A stretch of 64,000 bases of DNA from Chlamydiifrater phoenicopteri (GTDB taxonomy: Bacteria > Chlamydiota > Chlamydiia > Chlamydiales > Chlamydiaceae): the NCBI RefSeq assembly GCF_902807005.1, contig NZ_LR777658.1:1-64000 (forward strand), in the 5' to 3' direction. A program made the position numbers and the translations under genes. This document shows positions 18,003 to 28,884 of this stretch, one piece after another. Below the pieces are notes generated by a model. It was not told the DNA's origin and searched no databases. It was given only the letters and a program-made list of their open reading frames with translations. The first letter of the stretch is position 1. The number at the start of each line of letters is the position of its first letter.

Positions 18003-18488
18003 ATGGGAGAAAAGCAAAGTTTGAAGCTGGATGTAAAGGAAATTGAGTTCCCTGAGACAGTTTTTAGTCGAGATATAGAAACTCGGGTCATTCAGGTGAT
18101 CATCTTGCATTGCCTAGCAAAAATTGAGGGAGTTTCTCTGTTAGGAGGAAATCTGATCGATACTTTGTTCGGTAGAGATATTGAGAGAATGAAGGGAATC
18201 TATGTTGAACAGGACACTAAAAATCACTTAGTTAAAGTTAAAGTGGAAGTTAATGTGGAATATGGGGTGTCTATTCCAGAAAAAACAGATGAAATTCAGG
18301 GAAAAGTTGTCTCTGAGATTTCTGAGTTTACAGGATTGCATGTGGCTTCTGTTCATGTCATTATCAAGGGATTAAGCCAACCTAAGGATAAAAATGCTGA
18401 AGAAGCCAGAGACGAAATAGATGAAGGAGAAAAAGAGTTGGTAGAACCCTTGCTCTTAGGTGAAGGGGACGAGGAAATTATAGAGTAG
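18003..18488 (+). CDS. Asp23/Gls24 (DUF322) family protein
   Basis: A 161-residue cytosolic-looking protein. Residues about 70-125 contain the family pattern: VKVKVEVNVEYGVSIPE, then QGKVVSEISEFTGLHVASVHVIIKG. Family members in Gram-positive bacteria are associated with envelope stress; a chlamydial function is not established. The C-terminal ~35 residues are strongly acidic (many Glu) and likely disordered. ATG at 18003 with GGGAG about 8 nt upstream. It stands alone between the GYF-like gene and uvrC, converging on uvrC. Confidence 0.75.
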   Translation: MGEKQSLKLDVKEIEFPETVFSRDIETRVIQVIILHCLAKIEGVSLLGGNLIDTLFGRDIERMKGIYVEQDTKNHLVKVKVEVNVEYGVSIPEKTDEIQGKVVSEISEFTGLHVASVHVIIKGLSQPKDKNAEEARDEIDEGEKELVEPLLLGEGDEEIIE

Positions 18489-18513
18489 CTACAGCCTTTT
18501 CTCTGATTGTGTT

Positions 18514-18550
18514 GCAGGTCTGGTGATTGAAAAATCACCACGCTGCCTGC
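18514..18550. terminator. Hairpin between the Gls24-like gene and uvrC
   Basis: TGGTGATT (18521-18528) pairs perfectly with AATCACCA (18533-18540) around GAAA, extended by GCAGG (18514-18518) with CCTGC (18546-18550). There is no long T-run on either strand, so termination is plausible but not certain. Confidence 0.45.
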
Positions 18551-18558
18551 TTCTTCCT

Positions 18559-20352
18559 TCAAGAGTTTTCTTTAGAATATTTTGTTATGTTAAATACGTC
18601 TTTCCTTGTGATTCCAGGGACTAGTAGCAGTTCTTCTGGTGTCGCAGAAAGGATTGCTGCGGGACTTTTAAACCGCCTCAGTAGTTTTGTCATCTTAATT
18701 GGGCCTATCCCGGGAATTTTTATTTGAGATTGTAAGGTGCTTTTAGCCCTGCGCCTTCTATGAAAAGATAGTATGAACCTGTGAGCTTCATCTCGAATGC
18801 GCTGTATAAAATGCAGTAAGGGAGAAGTTGTAGGTAAAGAAAGGCCTTTAGGAAAATGCAGACCAAAGATGCGCTCATTTAAAAGACCCTTGCTGTGGTT
18901 GCTTTTTTCTTTACTTATGGAGAGAAGATCTATGTTGTTAAGGTTTAGGTCGTCGAGAACTCTTTTTGCTGTGGCAAAATGACCTTTTCCTCCGTCTACG
19001 ATTATTAAGTCGGGGATTTTGATCGGTTTTGATGAGCAAAATCTTTTTCGAAGGGCTTTTTCAAGAAGGAAATGGTCGTTTGACTGCGCTTCGGTATTGA
19101 TAAGAAAGGCTCTGTAATCTTGTTTTATAAATCGGTCGTCTTTCCAGACTATAAATCCTCCCACAGCTGCAGAGCCCGATGTGTGGGCATTGTCGTAACA
19201 TTCTATCCTTTTAGGAAGGTTAGATAATTGCAAAAGTTCTTGAAGTTGGAGATGAATAGGAGATTCTGCTTCTTTTGATTCGAAGTATTCTTCAGCATTT
19301 TGAAGAGCTAAAGCTATCATACTCTTTTTATAACCCCTCAGAGGACATAAGATTTTCACCGAGGAGTTTTTCTGAAGAATTTTAGATAAGACGGAAGGAA
19401 GAGGAATGGGAACTAAAATTTCTTGAGGCAGTTGAGGGGAATTTTCGTAATATTGTAAGAGGAAGGATGTTAAAAGGTCTACGTCTTCTTGAGCGTTTTC
19501 TTGGAAGTAAAAGTGTCTTGCGTCTAACAATTTCCCTGAACGAAAAGATAACAGAGTGACTACAGTCTTTGTGTGTTTGAAGAACCCTATAACATCCGAG
19601 TCTACATTGATATGCCGTTCAACATTTTGGTTTGATAAGGATTTTTTTATTAAATTTAAGGTTCTGTAAACAACAGCAGCTTTTTCAAATTCTAATGTTT
19701 CAGATAAGGACTGTAATTTTTCTTCCAGAAGCTTTATGACTTGAGTTTTCTTCCCAGATAAAAATAATAAGGCTTCTTTAATTAACAGCTGATACTCTCC
19801 TTGAGAACTGTAGCCAACGCAAGGAGCCACGCATTTCTTCATGTCATAAAGCACGCAAGGTCTTTTTCTGTTGCTAAATTCCTTATCAGAACAGGTGCGT
19901 AAAGGAAAAAAATTGCAAACCGTTTCTAGAAGGGCTTTACAAGCTTCAGAGTTAACGTACGGGCCAAACAACGAGTGATGTTTTGTTTTTTTAGGCAAAG
20001 AATGCGCCCGAACTAGATTGATTCTGGGCCAGGGATGTTCATGGTTGATAAATAGATAAAAAAACGTCTTATCGTCTTTTAACAAAATGTTGTATCTAGG
20101 AGAGTGTTTTTTTATTAGATTGTTTTCCAGAAGGATTGCTTCGGTCTCATTAGATACAGAAATAGTCTCTATATCCGTCACTTTTTTTATTAAATGAGAA
20201 ATATGTTCTCTAGAATCTTTGCTCGCGGAGAAATAAGAGGAGACCCTCTTTCGCAAGTTTTTTGCTTTTCCTACATATAAAACCTCTCCTTCAGAATCTT
20301 TCATAAGGTAAACCCCAGGAGACTCTGGAATGGTTTTTGTGGATCTAACCAT
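18559..20352 (-). CDS. uvrC: Excinuclease ABC subunit C
   Basis: A 597-residue nuclease making both incisions in nucleotide excision repair with UvrAB. The N-terminal GIY-YIG domain is clear (GVYLMKD...VLYVGKAKNLRKRVSSYF), followed by a UVR motif (LEFEKAAVVYR), an RNase H-like endonuclease domain (ECYDNAHTSGSAAVGG with DLIIVDGGKGH) and a C-terminal helix-hairpin-helix (IPGIGPIKMTKLL, VPGITRKDVF). Start ATG at 20352, 6 nt after the mutS stop, so the two repair genes are one operon. Equivalent to CT791. Confidence 0.96.
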   Translation of the reverse strand: MVRSTKTIPESPGVYLMKDSEGEVLYVGKAKNLRKRVSSYFSASKDSREHISHLIKKVTDIETISVSNETEAILLENNLIKKHSPRYNILLKDDKTFFYLFINHEHPWPRINLVRAHSLPKKTKHHSLFGPYVNSEACKALLETVCNFFPLRTCSDKEFSNRKRPCVLYDMKKCVAPCVGYSSQGEYQLLIKEALLFLSGKKTQVIKLLEEKLQSLSETLEFEKAAVVYRTLNLIKKSLSNQNVERHINVDSDVIGFFKHTKTVVTLLSFRSGKLLDARHFYFQENAQEDVDLLTSFLLQYYENSPQLPQEILVPIPLPSVLSKILQKNSSVKILCPLRGYKKSMIALALQNAEEYFESKEAESPIHLQLQELLQLSNLPKRIECYDNAHTSGSAAVGGFIVWKDDRFIKQDYRAFLINTEAQSNDHFLLEKALRKRFCSSKPIKIPDLIIVDGGKGHFATAKRVLDDLNLNNIDLLSISKEKSNHSKGLLNERIFGLHFPKGLSLPTTSPLLHFIQRIRDEAHRFILSFHRRRRAKSTLQSQIKIPGIGPIKMTKLLRRFKSPAAILSATPEELLLVPGITRKDVFNITKYSKENS

Positions 20353-20358
20353 AGAATG

Positions 20359-22827
20359 TTAAAAAATAGTTAATTGCACGGATTTTTCTTTGTTACGAGG
20401 CTTAGGCTCTTCACTTGTTTCCATCGATGATAATAAAACCTGAGCTCTAGCAATTACAGATAACGGGAACCCTGCTAATTTGGCAACGTGTATGCCAAAA
20501 CTTTTATTGGAGGGGCCTTTTATAATCTTGTAAAGGAAGACTGGTTGCGAGTTAGATTCATTAATGCCCGCGTGAAAATTCTCTACCTGAGGAAAAGAAT
20601 CTTCTAAGGTTGTCAACTCTTTGTAATGGGTCGCGAACAAGGTTTTTGCTTTTTTCCCCTCCGTGGTTAGTAAATACTCTATCACAGCCTGTGCTATTGC
20701 TATACCGTCATAGGTGCTGGTTCCTCGTCCAATCTCATCTAAGATTACAAGAGAACGCGAGGTGGCATTGTGAAGAATATTAGCCGTTTCAGCCATTTCC
20801 ACCATAAATGTGGACATTCCTTTGGTGAGATTGTCTCCAGCGCCAATACGAGTGAAAATTTTGTCAATGATGCCTATGTGGGCTGATTCTGCAGGGATAA
20901 AAGACCCCATTTGAGCCATTATCACTAGTAGAGCTGTTTGCCGAATGTAGGTTGACTTTCCGGCCATGTTAGGACCAGTAAGAATCATCATGCGTGTTCT
21001 TGTTCCATGCATGATGGTGTCGTTAGGAATGAACGTCGAGTTAGGTAAAAGTTGCTCAACAACAGGGTGTCGTCCTTTATAGATAATTAAGTTGTCTCCA
21101 TTATCTACTAAAGGACGACAGTAATTTTCATTAGAAGCTAACGTGGCCAGAGAATAAACATAGTCTAATTTGGCAATACCTTCAGCAAGAGAAAGAATAG
21201 AATTTTTTTCTTTAGCAATGTCTTCGCAAAGCTTCTTAAATAAAGAAGCCTCTAAAGATTGTAAATTTTCTTCAGCGTGAAGAGTTTTATCTTCGAATTT
21301 TTGGAGTTCTTCTGTAACAAAACGTTCGGCATTTAACCGTGTTTGCCTTCGGATAAATGTTTCTGGTAGACCGGAAGCCTGTTCTTTACTCGCTTCAATG
21401 TAGTAGCCCATCAAATTATTGAAACATACTTTCAATCGTTTTCCTGTCTCCTGTCGAATTTTTTCTTGATAGTCTTTAATCCATACTTGAGCGCGAATTC
21501 TTGCGTTTCGTAATTCTTCGATCTCTGGGTGGTAGCTATCCTTAAACACTCCGCCTTCAGAAACTCTTAGTGGAAGCTCTGGCAAGAGAGCGTCTTCCAG
21601 CAGACCAGATAGAGGAGACAGTGTTTCCATAATTTCAAAAGGAAGAGACAAAAATTCTGGGAGGGAATAAGAAGTTAATTTGCTAAAGATTTCTAGAGAG
21701 CTAGATAAAGAAGTTTTTAGGGCTCCTAAATCCTTTGGAGTTGCTAACTGGGCTGTAATTTTGGTAATCAACCTCTCGAAGTCTCGCACTTCTTTGAGGT
21801 GATTTTGTAAAAATTTTCTTAAGTCTTTTCTATACAAAAGAAATTCTACAGAATCCTGGCATGCCAGGATACGCTCTTTATCATAAAAAGGACGAATGAT
21901 TCTGTTTCGTAATAGCCTCCCGCCCATGGGAGTTAGTGTTTGGTCCATTACGGATAGTAAGGAAGAAGCTCTCGTGTCATCATTTGTTGAACGCAGTAAC
22001 TCCAAATTAATTTGGGACGCCTTATCTACGGATAAATACTCTTTCTCACTGTGAGAAGAAATTTTTGATACATGGTCTAAAGGAAGCAAAAGTTTGTCGT
22101 GGATGTAGGATAATAGCCCTCCTGAAGCGTTCACAGCAGGAACAGCGCCCTTGAGTCCAAATCCGTCTAGTGTAGACACTTTGAAGTGCTTAGTTAACGT
22201 TGCATAGGCTAGTTTGTGGTCAAAAGTCCAATCTGAATGGACAGAAATGGACAAGTTAATGTGGTGCCGAATTTTCTCCAATTCATCACAGTGCTTCTGA
22301 GCAAATTTTTCCGAAGTTAAGAGCTCTTTAGGTTGTAGTCGGAAAATTTCTTCATAAAGATTTTTAATAGAGTCATATTCGCAAGCAGAGAAGGCCCCTG
22401 TGGAGATATCCAGAGCTGCTAGCCCGAACAAAGATCCTACTCTGTCTAAAGCTACTATGTAATTATTGGATTTTTCTGAGAGTAAAGACGAATTTAGTAA
22501 AGTTCCCGGAGTAATGAATCGAGAAATGTCTCTATTTAAAGGCCCTTTAGTTATAGATTTAGACTCTTGCTCAGCAATGGCAATTTTAAACCCTCTAGCA
22601 ACAAGCTTGTCAACGTATGAATCTATGTGCAAAACCGGAATCCCAGCCATGGGGATCCCTTGCCTTTGTGTTAGGGTCAGCTCTAAATTATCTGCTAGAA
22701 GTTTAGCATCTTCATAAAAAGCTTCATAAAAGTCTCCTAGTCTAAACAGTAACAAAGACTCTCCGGCTTTTTTCTTACAATTATGCCACTGCTCCATCAT
22801 GGGGGTCAGCTTTCTTTCTACGGTCAT
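20359..22827 (-). CDS. mutS: DNA mismatch repair protein MutS
   Basis: An 822-residue mismatch-recognition ATPase. The N-terminal mismatch-binding domain has the Phe-x-Glu motif in LGDFYEAF; the ATPase domain has [13 protein letters not shown] (Walker A), [12 protein letters not shown] (Walker B/signature) and ATHYKEL. The C-terminus is short. ATG at 22827, divergent from dnaG with a 167-nt gap. Co-transcribed with uvrC. Equivalent to CT792. Confidence 0.97.
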   Translation of the reverse strand: MTVERKLTPMMEQWHNCKKKAGESLLLFRLGDFYEAFYEDAKLLADNLELTLTQRQGIPMAGIPVLHIDSYVDKLVARGFKIAIAEQESKSITKGPLNRDISRFITPGTLLNSSLLSEKSNNYIVALDRVGSLFGLAALDISTGAFSACEYDSIKNLYEEIFRLQPKELLTSEKFAQKHCDELEKIRHHINLSISVHSDWTFDHKLAYATLTKHFKVSTLDGFGLKGAVPAVNASGGLLSYIHDKLLLPLDHVSKISSHSEKEYLSVDKASQINLELLRSTNDDTRASSLLSVMDQTLTPMGGRLLRNRIIRPFYDKERILACQDSVEFLLYRKDLRKFLQNHLKEVRDFERLITKITAQLATPKDLGALKTSLSSSLEIFSKLTSYSLPEFLSLPFEIMETLSPLSGLLEDALLPELPLRVSEGGVFKDSYHPEIEELRNARIRAQVWIKDYQEKIRQETGKRLKVCFNNLMGYYIEASKEQASGLPETFIRRQTRLNAERFVTEELQKFEDKTLHAEENLQSLEASLFKKLCEDIAKEKNSILSLAEGIAKLDYVYSLATLASNENYCRPLVDNGDNLIIYKGRHPVVEQLLPNSTFIPNDTIMHGTRTRMMILTGPNMAGKSTYIRQTALLVIMAQMGSFIPAESAHIGIIDKIFTRIGAGDNLTKGMSTFMVEMAETANILHNATSRSLVILDEIGRGTSTYDGIAIAQAVIEYLLTTEGKKAKTLFATHYKELTTLEDSFPQVENFHAGINESNSQPVFLYKIIKGPSNKSFGIHVAKLAGFPLSVIARAQVLLSSMETSEEPKPRNKEKSVQLTIF

Positions 22828-22994
22828 AGGGCTACAAGATGTTGAAATTCTCGAGAGACGGTAATTATTCTACTCTGTTTATATGTACTATGGGTATTAT
22901 ATCTATTGAAGGGTTTAAGTTTCTACTATTGCTAGATATTGGGTGTTCTTACCGCGGGTGATTTTCTGCTGCCCTCAAGTTATGGGGTGTTAAA

Positions 22995-24794
22995 ATGTAC
23001 ACAGAAGAAAGTTTAGATAATTTGAGACAATCCTTAGATATTGTAGAAGTGCTTTCAGAACATATCTCTTTGAGAAAATCGGGAGCCACTTACAAATCTT
23101 GCTGTCCTTTTCATAGCGAAAAAACACCTTCGTTTATAGTGAATCCAGCAACTTCCAGATATCGTTGCTTCGGTTGTGGGGCGAGTGGAGATGCGCTAAC
23201 TTTTCTTATGCAGCATCAAGGATATTCTTTCACAGAAGCTGTGATTCTTTTGGCTAAAAAGTTTCAAGTGAAGTTGGTCTTACAAGCTAAAGAGGGGTCA
23301 CAGGAATCTAGTAGCGAGAAGAATGAACTTCGAGAGGCCTGTGCAGAAGCAGAAAAAATCTTTTGCTATTGTATCAGATTTTTACCCGAAGGTCATCAAG
23401 CGCAAAAATATTTATTCGCTAGAGGTATTGCTCCAGACACTATAAACAGATTTCGTATTGGATATGCTCCAAGTAGTGCTCTGTTTTTGCAGATGGCCAA
23501 AGAAAGAGGTGTTCGTAGAGATTTTCTTATTCGAGCAGGAATTATTAAGGAAAAGCATCTCCTTTTCGCTAACCGAATTGTTTTTCCAATTCGAGATCTT
23601 TTGGGAAGGACCATAGGTTTTTCTTCTAGAAAATTTCTTCCCAATACCTATGGGGGGAAGTATGTAAATTCTCCTGAAACAGTTATTTTTAAAAAGTCTC
23701 GCACCTTTTTTGGGGCGGATTTATCTCGGAGACGGATAGCCAAAGAAGGAAGAGCTATATTAGTAGAAGGTCAAGTAGACTGTCTTCAGATGATAGAATC
23801 TGGGTTTAATTGTACCCTGGCAACTCAGGGAACAGCTTTCTCCGAGGAGCATGTTCGGGAGTTGGAAAAGTTGGGAGTAAAGAGATTGTACCTTCTATTT
23901 GACGGAGATCAGGCGGGTAGGGCAGCAGCATTGAAAGTCGGAGACCTTTGTCAGCAATCTGGAATAGCGGTGTTTGTTTGCTTATTGCCTTCAGGAGAAG
24001 ACCCTGATTCATTTTTGATCTCTAAAGGAGTGGAAAAATTAGTTGATTTAATCAACAACGGGGAAGAGTACCTCGCCTTCATGTTGTTCTCATCAAGATC
24101 TAAGTGTAGCTCGGCTTCTCCAGTAGAAAAGGCTGCAATTATTGAGACAATTTCAGCGAAAATTAAAAAATGGGGAAACCCTTTAGTTGTTCACGAAAGT
24201 TTAAAGAAATTGGCTTCATTAATGAAAGTGCCTGAAGAGCTAGTTGTTGGGAAGGGGCCTTTTTATGCGGACCCTATTTTTGCTAAAGTGGTTTCTTCTA
24301 ATGGGAAAATAAAAGAGATCTTTGATGCAAACTTAATTATGGAAACAGATGTTCTACGTTGTATGATCTTCTGCAAAGGAAGAGAGATTTCTATTTTTCA
24401 AACTGTTGAAAAGTATTTAGGAGAATCCAACTTTAGGCATGATGCTTGTCGTAATCTATTCAAAGCATTGGTGAGTTATTACCGAAGGCATAAGGAATGT
24501 ATGTCTTCAGAAGGAGCTTTACATTTGATAGAAGATGAGGAGGTGCTGGAGCTTTTAACCAAAAGGTTGGTAGATATTTCAGATGTGTCTAAAGTTTTTG
24601 TACGGTCTCTTCAGAAACTTTTAGACAGAGAGTGGAAGGAAGGTCAAGAGGCCTTACGCATAGCAATCAGAGAAAAAGAACAAAAAGGAGAAGAGTGTTC
24701 CTTAACGGAGTACGTGACAGTTTCTGGTAACAGACCTATCATCTCTTTGGTGGATTCCGATGGCCTTGATAATAAGCGGGTTACGTCTGATTAA
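22995..24794 (+). CDS. dnaG: DNA primase
   Basis: A 599-residue primase synthesising RNA primers at the fork. The N-terminal CHC2 zinc finger is C37-x2-H40-x17-C58-x2-C61. The TOPRIM domain shows LVEGQVDCLQM and LLFDGDQAGR, with catalytic Glu and the Asp pair. The C-terminal region is divergent, as expected for the DnaB-binding domain. ATG at 22995. Next gene starts 110 nt downstream. Equivalent to CT794. Confidence 0.97.
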   Translation: MYTEESLDNLRQSLDIVEVLSEHISLRKSGATYKSCCPFHSEKTPSFIVNPATSRYRCFGCGASGDALTFLMQHQGYSFTEAVILLAKKFQVKLVLQAKEGSQESSSEKNELREACAEAEKIFCYCIRFLPEGHQAQKYLFARGIAPDTINRFRIGYAPSSALFLQMAKERGVRRDFLIRAGIIKEKHLLFANRIVFPIRDLLGRTIGFSSRKFLPNTYGGKYVNSPETVIFKKSRTFFGADLSRRRIAKEGRAILVEGQVDCLQMIESGFNCTLATQGTAFSEEHVRELEKLGVKRLYLLFDGDQAGRAAALKVGDLCQQSGIAVFVCLLPSGEDPDSFLISKGVEKLVDLINNGEEYLAFMLFSSRSKCSSASPVEKAAIIETISAKIKKWGNPLVVHESLKKLASLMKVPEELVVGKGPFYADPIFAKVVSSNGKIKEIFDANLIMETDVLRCMIFCKGREISIFQTVEKYLGESNFRHDACRNLFKALVSYYRRHKECMSSEGALHLIEDEEVLELLTKRLVDISDVSKVFVRSLQKLLDREWKEGQEALRIAIREKEQKGEECSLTEYVTVSGNRPIISLVDSDGLDNKRVTSD

Positions 24795-24904
24795 AAACGT
24801 TCTTTGTTCTTGTGCTTCCGAGCCAGTTTTTATGAAATAATGGTTTCGTTTTATCTCCCTGCTTGAGATAATTGCTTGGAAAGTTTGCAATTCTAGGTGA
24901 ATTT

Positions 24905-25453
24905 ATGAGCAAAATTCTTGTGTTCCTATCTTTGTTAGGATTGGTTTTCGGTAGTACAAAGGCTTTTTCAAATGCTCAACCGATTATCTGTCCCTTCCCA
25001 GTCGAAGCCCCGACAGCCGTAGACAATGAAGGAACGTCCATATTTTTAAGTTATGAGTCTGGGTTGAGTAACGCTAGAGAAAATAATAAACCTCTTATTG
25101 TCGTTTTGTTTTCGAAAGAACCTTCTACTATCTTTTCGCCGTTCTTTTCTGGAAATATATCGTTTGGCGAGAGCGTAGATAGTTTGTTGAACATAGTTGT
25201 TTTACAACCGTCTTTGATATCTCCCTTGATTTATCCGCCTAAAATAGATCCTATGATATTCCGTATAGCTGATTTTCAGAGAAAGTTTGCAGACGCTTGT
25301 GATTTCTTAGAAACGAGCTATATTTTTGTTGTGGATTCGGAGTCCGAAGACTTGTTATTCCAGATGGCTATTCCAAGTAGCTTGAGCGAGGATGAGTTGT
25401 CGGTCTTAGATCTTTTAAAAGATGTTTTTAAAGAAAACTCCGATGAAGAGTAG
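24905..25453 (+). CDS. Exported thioredoxin-like protein without CxxC
   Basis: A 182-residue protein with a signal peptide (MSKILVFLSLLGLVFGSTKA, cleavage around residue 20-24). The mature part follows the pattern of the two CxxC thioredoxin-fold proteins in this window: a 'Y-x3-L-x-x-A' helix, NNKPLIVVLFS strand, then a hydrophobic segment and a later ETSYIFVVDSESEDLLFQ strand. Where those have SDWCxxC, this one has SKEPSTIFSPF (about 70-80), so the redox cysteines are gone. Start is the ATG at 24905 with AGGTG 5 nt upstream; a TTG at 24872 is less likely. It sits about where C. trachomatis has CT795, a secreted protein. Homology to the thioredoxin fold is inferred by eye. Confidence 0.7.
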   Translation: MSKILVFLSLLGLVFGSTKAFSNAQPIICPFPVEAPTAVDNEGTSIFLSYESGLSNARENNKPLIVVLFSKEPSTIFSPFFSGNISFGESVDSLLNIVVLQPSLISPLIYPPKIDPMIFRIADFQRKFADACDFLETSYIFVVDSESEDLLFQMAIPSSLSEDELSVLDLLKDVFKENSDEE

Positions 25454-25474
25454 TTTTAGTTAAGATTTCTTTGC

Positions 25475-25505
25475 AAAACCCTGGGGGCTCCCAGGGTTTT
25501 TTTTT
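25475..25505 (+). terminator. Strong intrinsic terminator after the CxxC-less thioredoxin-like gene
   Basis: AAAACCCTGG (25475-25484) pairs perfectly with CCAGGGTTTT (25491-25500), loop of six, then an unbroken T-run to 25505. Near-ideal rho-independent terminator. Confidence 0.92.
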
Positions 25506-25511
25506 GTGAAA

Positions 25512-25540
25512 TTGATTTTATAAATAAAATCTATTAAAAT
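25512..25540 (+). promoter_or_regulatory. Candidate sigma66 promoter for the 86-residue exported protein
   Basis: TTGATT (25512-25517), exactly 17-nt spacer, TAAAAT (25535-25540), only 12 nt beyond the preceding terminator's T-run. The predicted start near 25547 is about 27 nt before the ATG at 25574. Confidence 0.58.
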
Positions 25541-25573
25541 AGGCCCTCGTAGTTTTTATATTTTTGAGTTTTT

Positions 25574-25834
25574 ATGAGGGTGATTCATTTTATATTATTA
25601 TTAGCCCTGTTTTTAAGCTGCTTTTGTTTAATGGGGCAGCGCTCTTCCAGTCTTATAGAGAACGCTGAGAATCTTTCTGAAGCCGTAGGAACCAGCGTCC
25701 TTGCCAGACGACCACTATCTTCGTACGTTAATGTAGTGGAGTCCATTGGCTGCGGATTCTTTTCTTCTGAAGTGATTTCAGAAGAAAGCGCTGCCCAATG
25801 GGAGAAGGACGGAGCCTTGCTAGCTAGAGCCTAG
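25574..25834 (+). CDS. Small exported protein of unknown function
   Basis: An 86-residue protein with a hydrophobic N-terminal segment (VIHFILLLALFLSCFCLMG, about residues 3-21) that should act as a signal peptide or anchor. The remaining ~62 residues are Ser- and Glu-rich (LIENAENLSEAVGTS; SSEVISEESAAQWEKDG) with no known motif. The ribosome binding site is weak. It appears to be its own transcription unit: a strong terminator and then a good promoter precede it. It converges on glyQS, 23 nt away. A lipoprotein is conceivable because of the Cys at 16 and 18, but the lipobox is poor. No function assigned. Confidence 0.65.
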   Translation: MRVIHFILLLALFLSCFCLMGQRSSSLIENAENLSEAVGTSVLARRPLSSYVNVVESIGCGFFSSEVISEESAAQWEKDGALLARA

Positions 25835-25857
25835 AATTTCACTACTAGAAGTGGCAG

Positions 25858-28800
25858 CTAAAATCCGATCTTATCTAAAGCATAGAACTCGTTAAATTGC
25901 TCCTCAGCTTGTTTTAATAACAATCGTCTGCTGCAAATAACTTTAGCGTCTCCGTCGGAAATTCTAACCGAATCTAATAGATCATTCACTTTTTCTGTTA
26001 GAGTTTCTAAATGGGAGAAGTAAGTTCCTCCTTGAAGATCGAGAGAATCAAGTCTTTTTTGTGATAAAAATTGTAGTAAGGAAACCTCTTGATCTGTTCC
26101 CAATAACTCCGGACAGAAAGGTTCCTCGGAAGAACTTCTTATGGATGCGAGGATATTTTTTAAACGCTTATATCCCGTGAGTATTTTAGTCATTTTTTCT
26201 TTAGAAAGAGCTCTGAAGTTTTTTAGATTTTGAGCTCTGTCGAATAATAAAACAGGGTTTGGGGTTGTCATGGCGTTTTCCATAACAGCAGAAACCTCCT
26301 CTTTAGAGCATTCTAAAGAAGAAGAAAGTAGAGTTTTTAGTCTGCCTAAAATAAAAGAAAGAACCTCTTCAATAAGATTTTCCGGAGAGTTTCCTCTAAG
26401 AGGAAAATGCTCCAAACAGTTTGATAGTATCTCCCGAAGATCGACTGGGGCTTTCAACATTTTCAAGAGCAAGAGAATTTCTAGTGACTGTCGCCTCAGA
26501 GCATAAGGGTCTTGGGAAGACGAAGGCTTTAAATCCAGTAGGAAACAAGCTAGTATGTTGTCAACTCGGTCAGTAAGAGATAATAAAGCTCCTAAAGGAG
26601 AAATTGTCTTTTCCTGGGTTATATGACAAAGGTGCTCGCCAATGGCGATAGCAACGTCATCAGGAAGAGAAGCATTTCTAGCGTAATATTTCCCCATGAT
26701 TCCTTGAAGTTCTGGAAATTCATTTACGACGGAGGAAACTAAATCTGCCTTACAGTAAGTAACGCACGAAATTAAATCTTTTCCTCCAGATAAGGGAATC
26801 AATTTTTGGAGAACAGAAGCATGTTTCTTCAATCGTTCTACCTTGTCGTGAAGGGATCCAAGTCCTTCAATGAAGGTAACAGAATGCAGCTTGTTTACAA
26901 AATATTCTAGAGGGGTTTTCAAATCTTGTTCAAATAGGAACCTACCGTCCGTTAGCCTAGGGACTAGGGCTTTTTCATTGCCCTCGATAATGATAGAGTT
27001 TGGAGTATTGTCACAAACAATAGCAAATATATTGGAAATCTCGTTCTCAAGGGTTTTGAGCGGGAAATATTTTTGGTGTTGGATCATTTCCGCTGTTAAA
27101 AGCTCTACGGGCAGCGAACAAAATTTCTTGTCAAAAGAGGCTTTCGCAATGAAAGGGTATTCACTCAGGTAACAGGTTTCTTCGCAGAGCTTATTTTTTG
27201 ATACCACTTGTAGGTTATATTCCGCGCATATTTTGTCTAGTCCTGATTCTATCATTGTCCTGCGAACATGCTGAGAAACAATAACATAAGACTTCTCTAA
27301 TAGGGCTTCGTACTCATTAGCACTAGTAATCTCTATAGAAGCTGGAGATAGTTGACGGTGTCCATATGTTTTGTTGCTCGCTACAATTTTACCCACCCGT
27401 ACGGGGATAACAGAAGAGCCGTGCAGAGCAAGGAGCCATCGAATAGGTCTAGCGTATTCAAAATTACTCTCGTCCCAAACCATTTTTTTAGGGAACTTCA
27501 TTTCTTTTATCAGAAGAGGAAGAGTTTCTATTAAAATCTCAGCACTTGGTCGAGAGGAGGAAGGATGAATTAAAAATAAATAGTCGACATTTTTTATTTT
27601 TCTAAGCTCATATTGAGCAAGAGAAGGGAGATCTTCAAAAAGCGGAGCAGAGAGACCTTGAGATTCAAAAAATTTCTTTCCGCATTCCGTAATTGCTTTG
27701 TTTTCATCGTAAAGGGAGGCTAGGGGAGGACCTTTTTTTTCCTCTTGATCTTTGACAGAAAAGGCTGCCATATTTCGGACATATGCAGTCAGCCTTCTAG
27801 GGCTTCCAAAAACAGTAACCCCTGAATGGGAGATGCCGTTCTCCTTGAGAAGAGAGCTGATAGCACATTCTAGATTTTTTATTCCGATAGGGACAAAGGA
27901 GGCTGGTAATTCTTCTGAACCAATTTCTAAGACGAAATCTTGAGGGGATTCCAATGGAAACGTCTCAAAGGCAGAACAGCTTGTGCTGTTCTGTGCCGCC
28001 TTTTTCTGCAGAGGGAACCCTAGAGTTTCTCTCCATTTGACATAGGAGTCTGCTACAGCTCTGGCCAGTTGGCGAATACGAGATATATAGCGAGTCCTCT
28101 CTGTAACAGAAATAACCCCTCGGGCATCCAAAATATTAAAGGCATGGGAGGCTTTTATAACAAAATCGTAAGCGGATACAGGTAGATTGACTGCCACACA
28201 GCGAGTAGCTTCTTCAGAAAAATCTTCAAAATGGCGTAACCACATCTCTGTATTGGCTTCATCAAAGTTGTAGTAGCTCCATGTTTTTTCAAAGTCGTGG
28301 ACAATATCCCCGTACGTCAAAGAATCATTCCACATGATGTCGTACACGGAATTCTTTTTTTGCAAATACATAGCAATTCGTTCGATTCCGTAAGTGATTT
28401 CTCCGCTGATAGTCTCTAAAGTCTTGCTGCCAACCGATTGGAAGTAAGTCATCTGAGTGATTTCCATTCCATTTAGCCAAACTTCCCAACCTAACCCCCA
28501 TGCACCAATGGTTGGATTTTCCCAGTCGTCGTGAACGAAGCGGATATCATGCTCTCTGAGATCTAAGCCGATAGACTTTAAAGAGTCCAAAAAGAGTTCT
28601 TGGAGGTTCTCCGGAGCAGGCTTAAGGATGACTTGAAGCTGGTGATAGTTTTGTAATCTATTAGGATGCATTCCATAACGTCCGTCTTGGGGTCTCCTTG
28701 ACGGTTCTACGTAGGCCGTTTTGTATGGTTCGGGTCCCAGGGCTCTCAGAAACGTTGCTGGATTGAAAGTCCCTGCTCCAGTTTCCAAATCATACCCCTG

Positions 28801-28884
28801 ATGTATCACACACCCGTAATCGTTCCAAAATTTTAGGATTGCTGCCATCATTTCTTGTAGTGTGAGGCTTTTCTCTTTGGACAA
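25858..28884 (-). CDS. glyQS: Glycyl-tRNA synthetase, fused alpha and beta chains
   Basis: Charges tRNA-Gly. About 1008 residues: the first ~290 match the alpha subunit (class II core; [32 protein letters not shown], with [18 protein letters not shown]), then a short linker, and about 315-1005 match the beta subunit ([28 protein letters not shown]; a C-terminal anticodon-binding region). Most bacteria encode the chains separately; the fusion is known in chlamydiae (CT796). Best start is TTG at 28884, since AAGGGAG lies 8 nt upstream; a GTG at 28893 overlaps that site. Divergent from pgsA. Confidence 0.95.
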   Translation of the reverse strand: MSKEKSLTLQEMMAAILKFWNDYGCVIHQGYDLETGAGTFNPATFLRALGPEPYKTAYVEPSRRPQDGRYGMHPNRLQNYHQLQVILKPAPENLQELFLDSLKSIGLDLREHDIRFVHDDWENPTIGAWGLGWEVWLNGMEITQMTYFQSVGSKTLETISGEITYGIERIAMYLQKKNSVYDIMWNDSLTYGDIVHDFEKTWSYYNFDEANTEMWLRHFEDFSEEATRCVAVNLPVSAYDFVIKASHAFNILDARGVISVTERTRYISRIRQLARAVADSYVKWRETLGFPLQKKAAQNSTSCSAFETFPLESPQDFVLEIGSEELPASFVPIGIKNLECAISSLLKENGISHSGVTVFGSPRRLTAYVRNMAAFSVKDQEEKKGPPLASLYDENKAITECGKKFFESQGLSAPLFEDLPSLAQYELRKIKNVDYLFLIHPSSSRPSAEILIETLPLLIKEMKFPKKMVWDESNFEYARPIRWLLALHGSSVIPVRVGKIVASNKTYGHRQLSPASIEITSANEYEALLEKSYVIVSQHVRRTMIESGLDKICAEYNLQVVSKNKLCEETCYLSEYPFIAKASFDKKFCSLPVELLTAEMIQHQKYFPLKTLENEISNIFAIVCDNTPNSIIIEGNEKALVPRLTDGRFLFEQDLKTPLEYFVNKLHSVTFIEGLGSLHDKVERLKKHASVLQKLIPLSGGKDLISCVTYCKADLVSSVVNEFPELQGIMGKYYARNASLPDDVAIAIGEHLCHITQEKTISPLGALLSLTDRVDNILACFLLDLKPSSSQDPYALRRQSLEILLLLKMLKAPVDLREILSNCLEHFPLRGNSPENLIEEVLSFILGRLKTLLSSSLECSKEEVSAVMENAMTTPNPVLLFDRAQNLKNFRALSKEKMTKILTGYKRLKNILASIRSSSEEPFCPELLGTDQEVSLLQFLSQKRLDSLDLQGGTYFSHLETLTEKVNDLLDSVRISDGDAKVICSRRLLLKQAEEQFNEFYALDKIGF

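Noticed and set aside
26270..27943. Plus-strand frames across glyQS
   Set aside because: All are shadows of the fused glycyl-tRNA synthetase on the minus strand.
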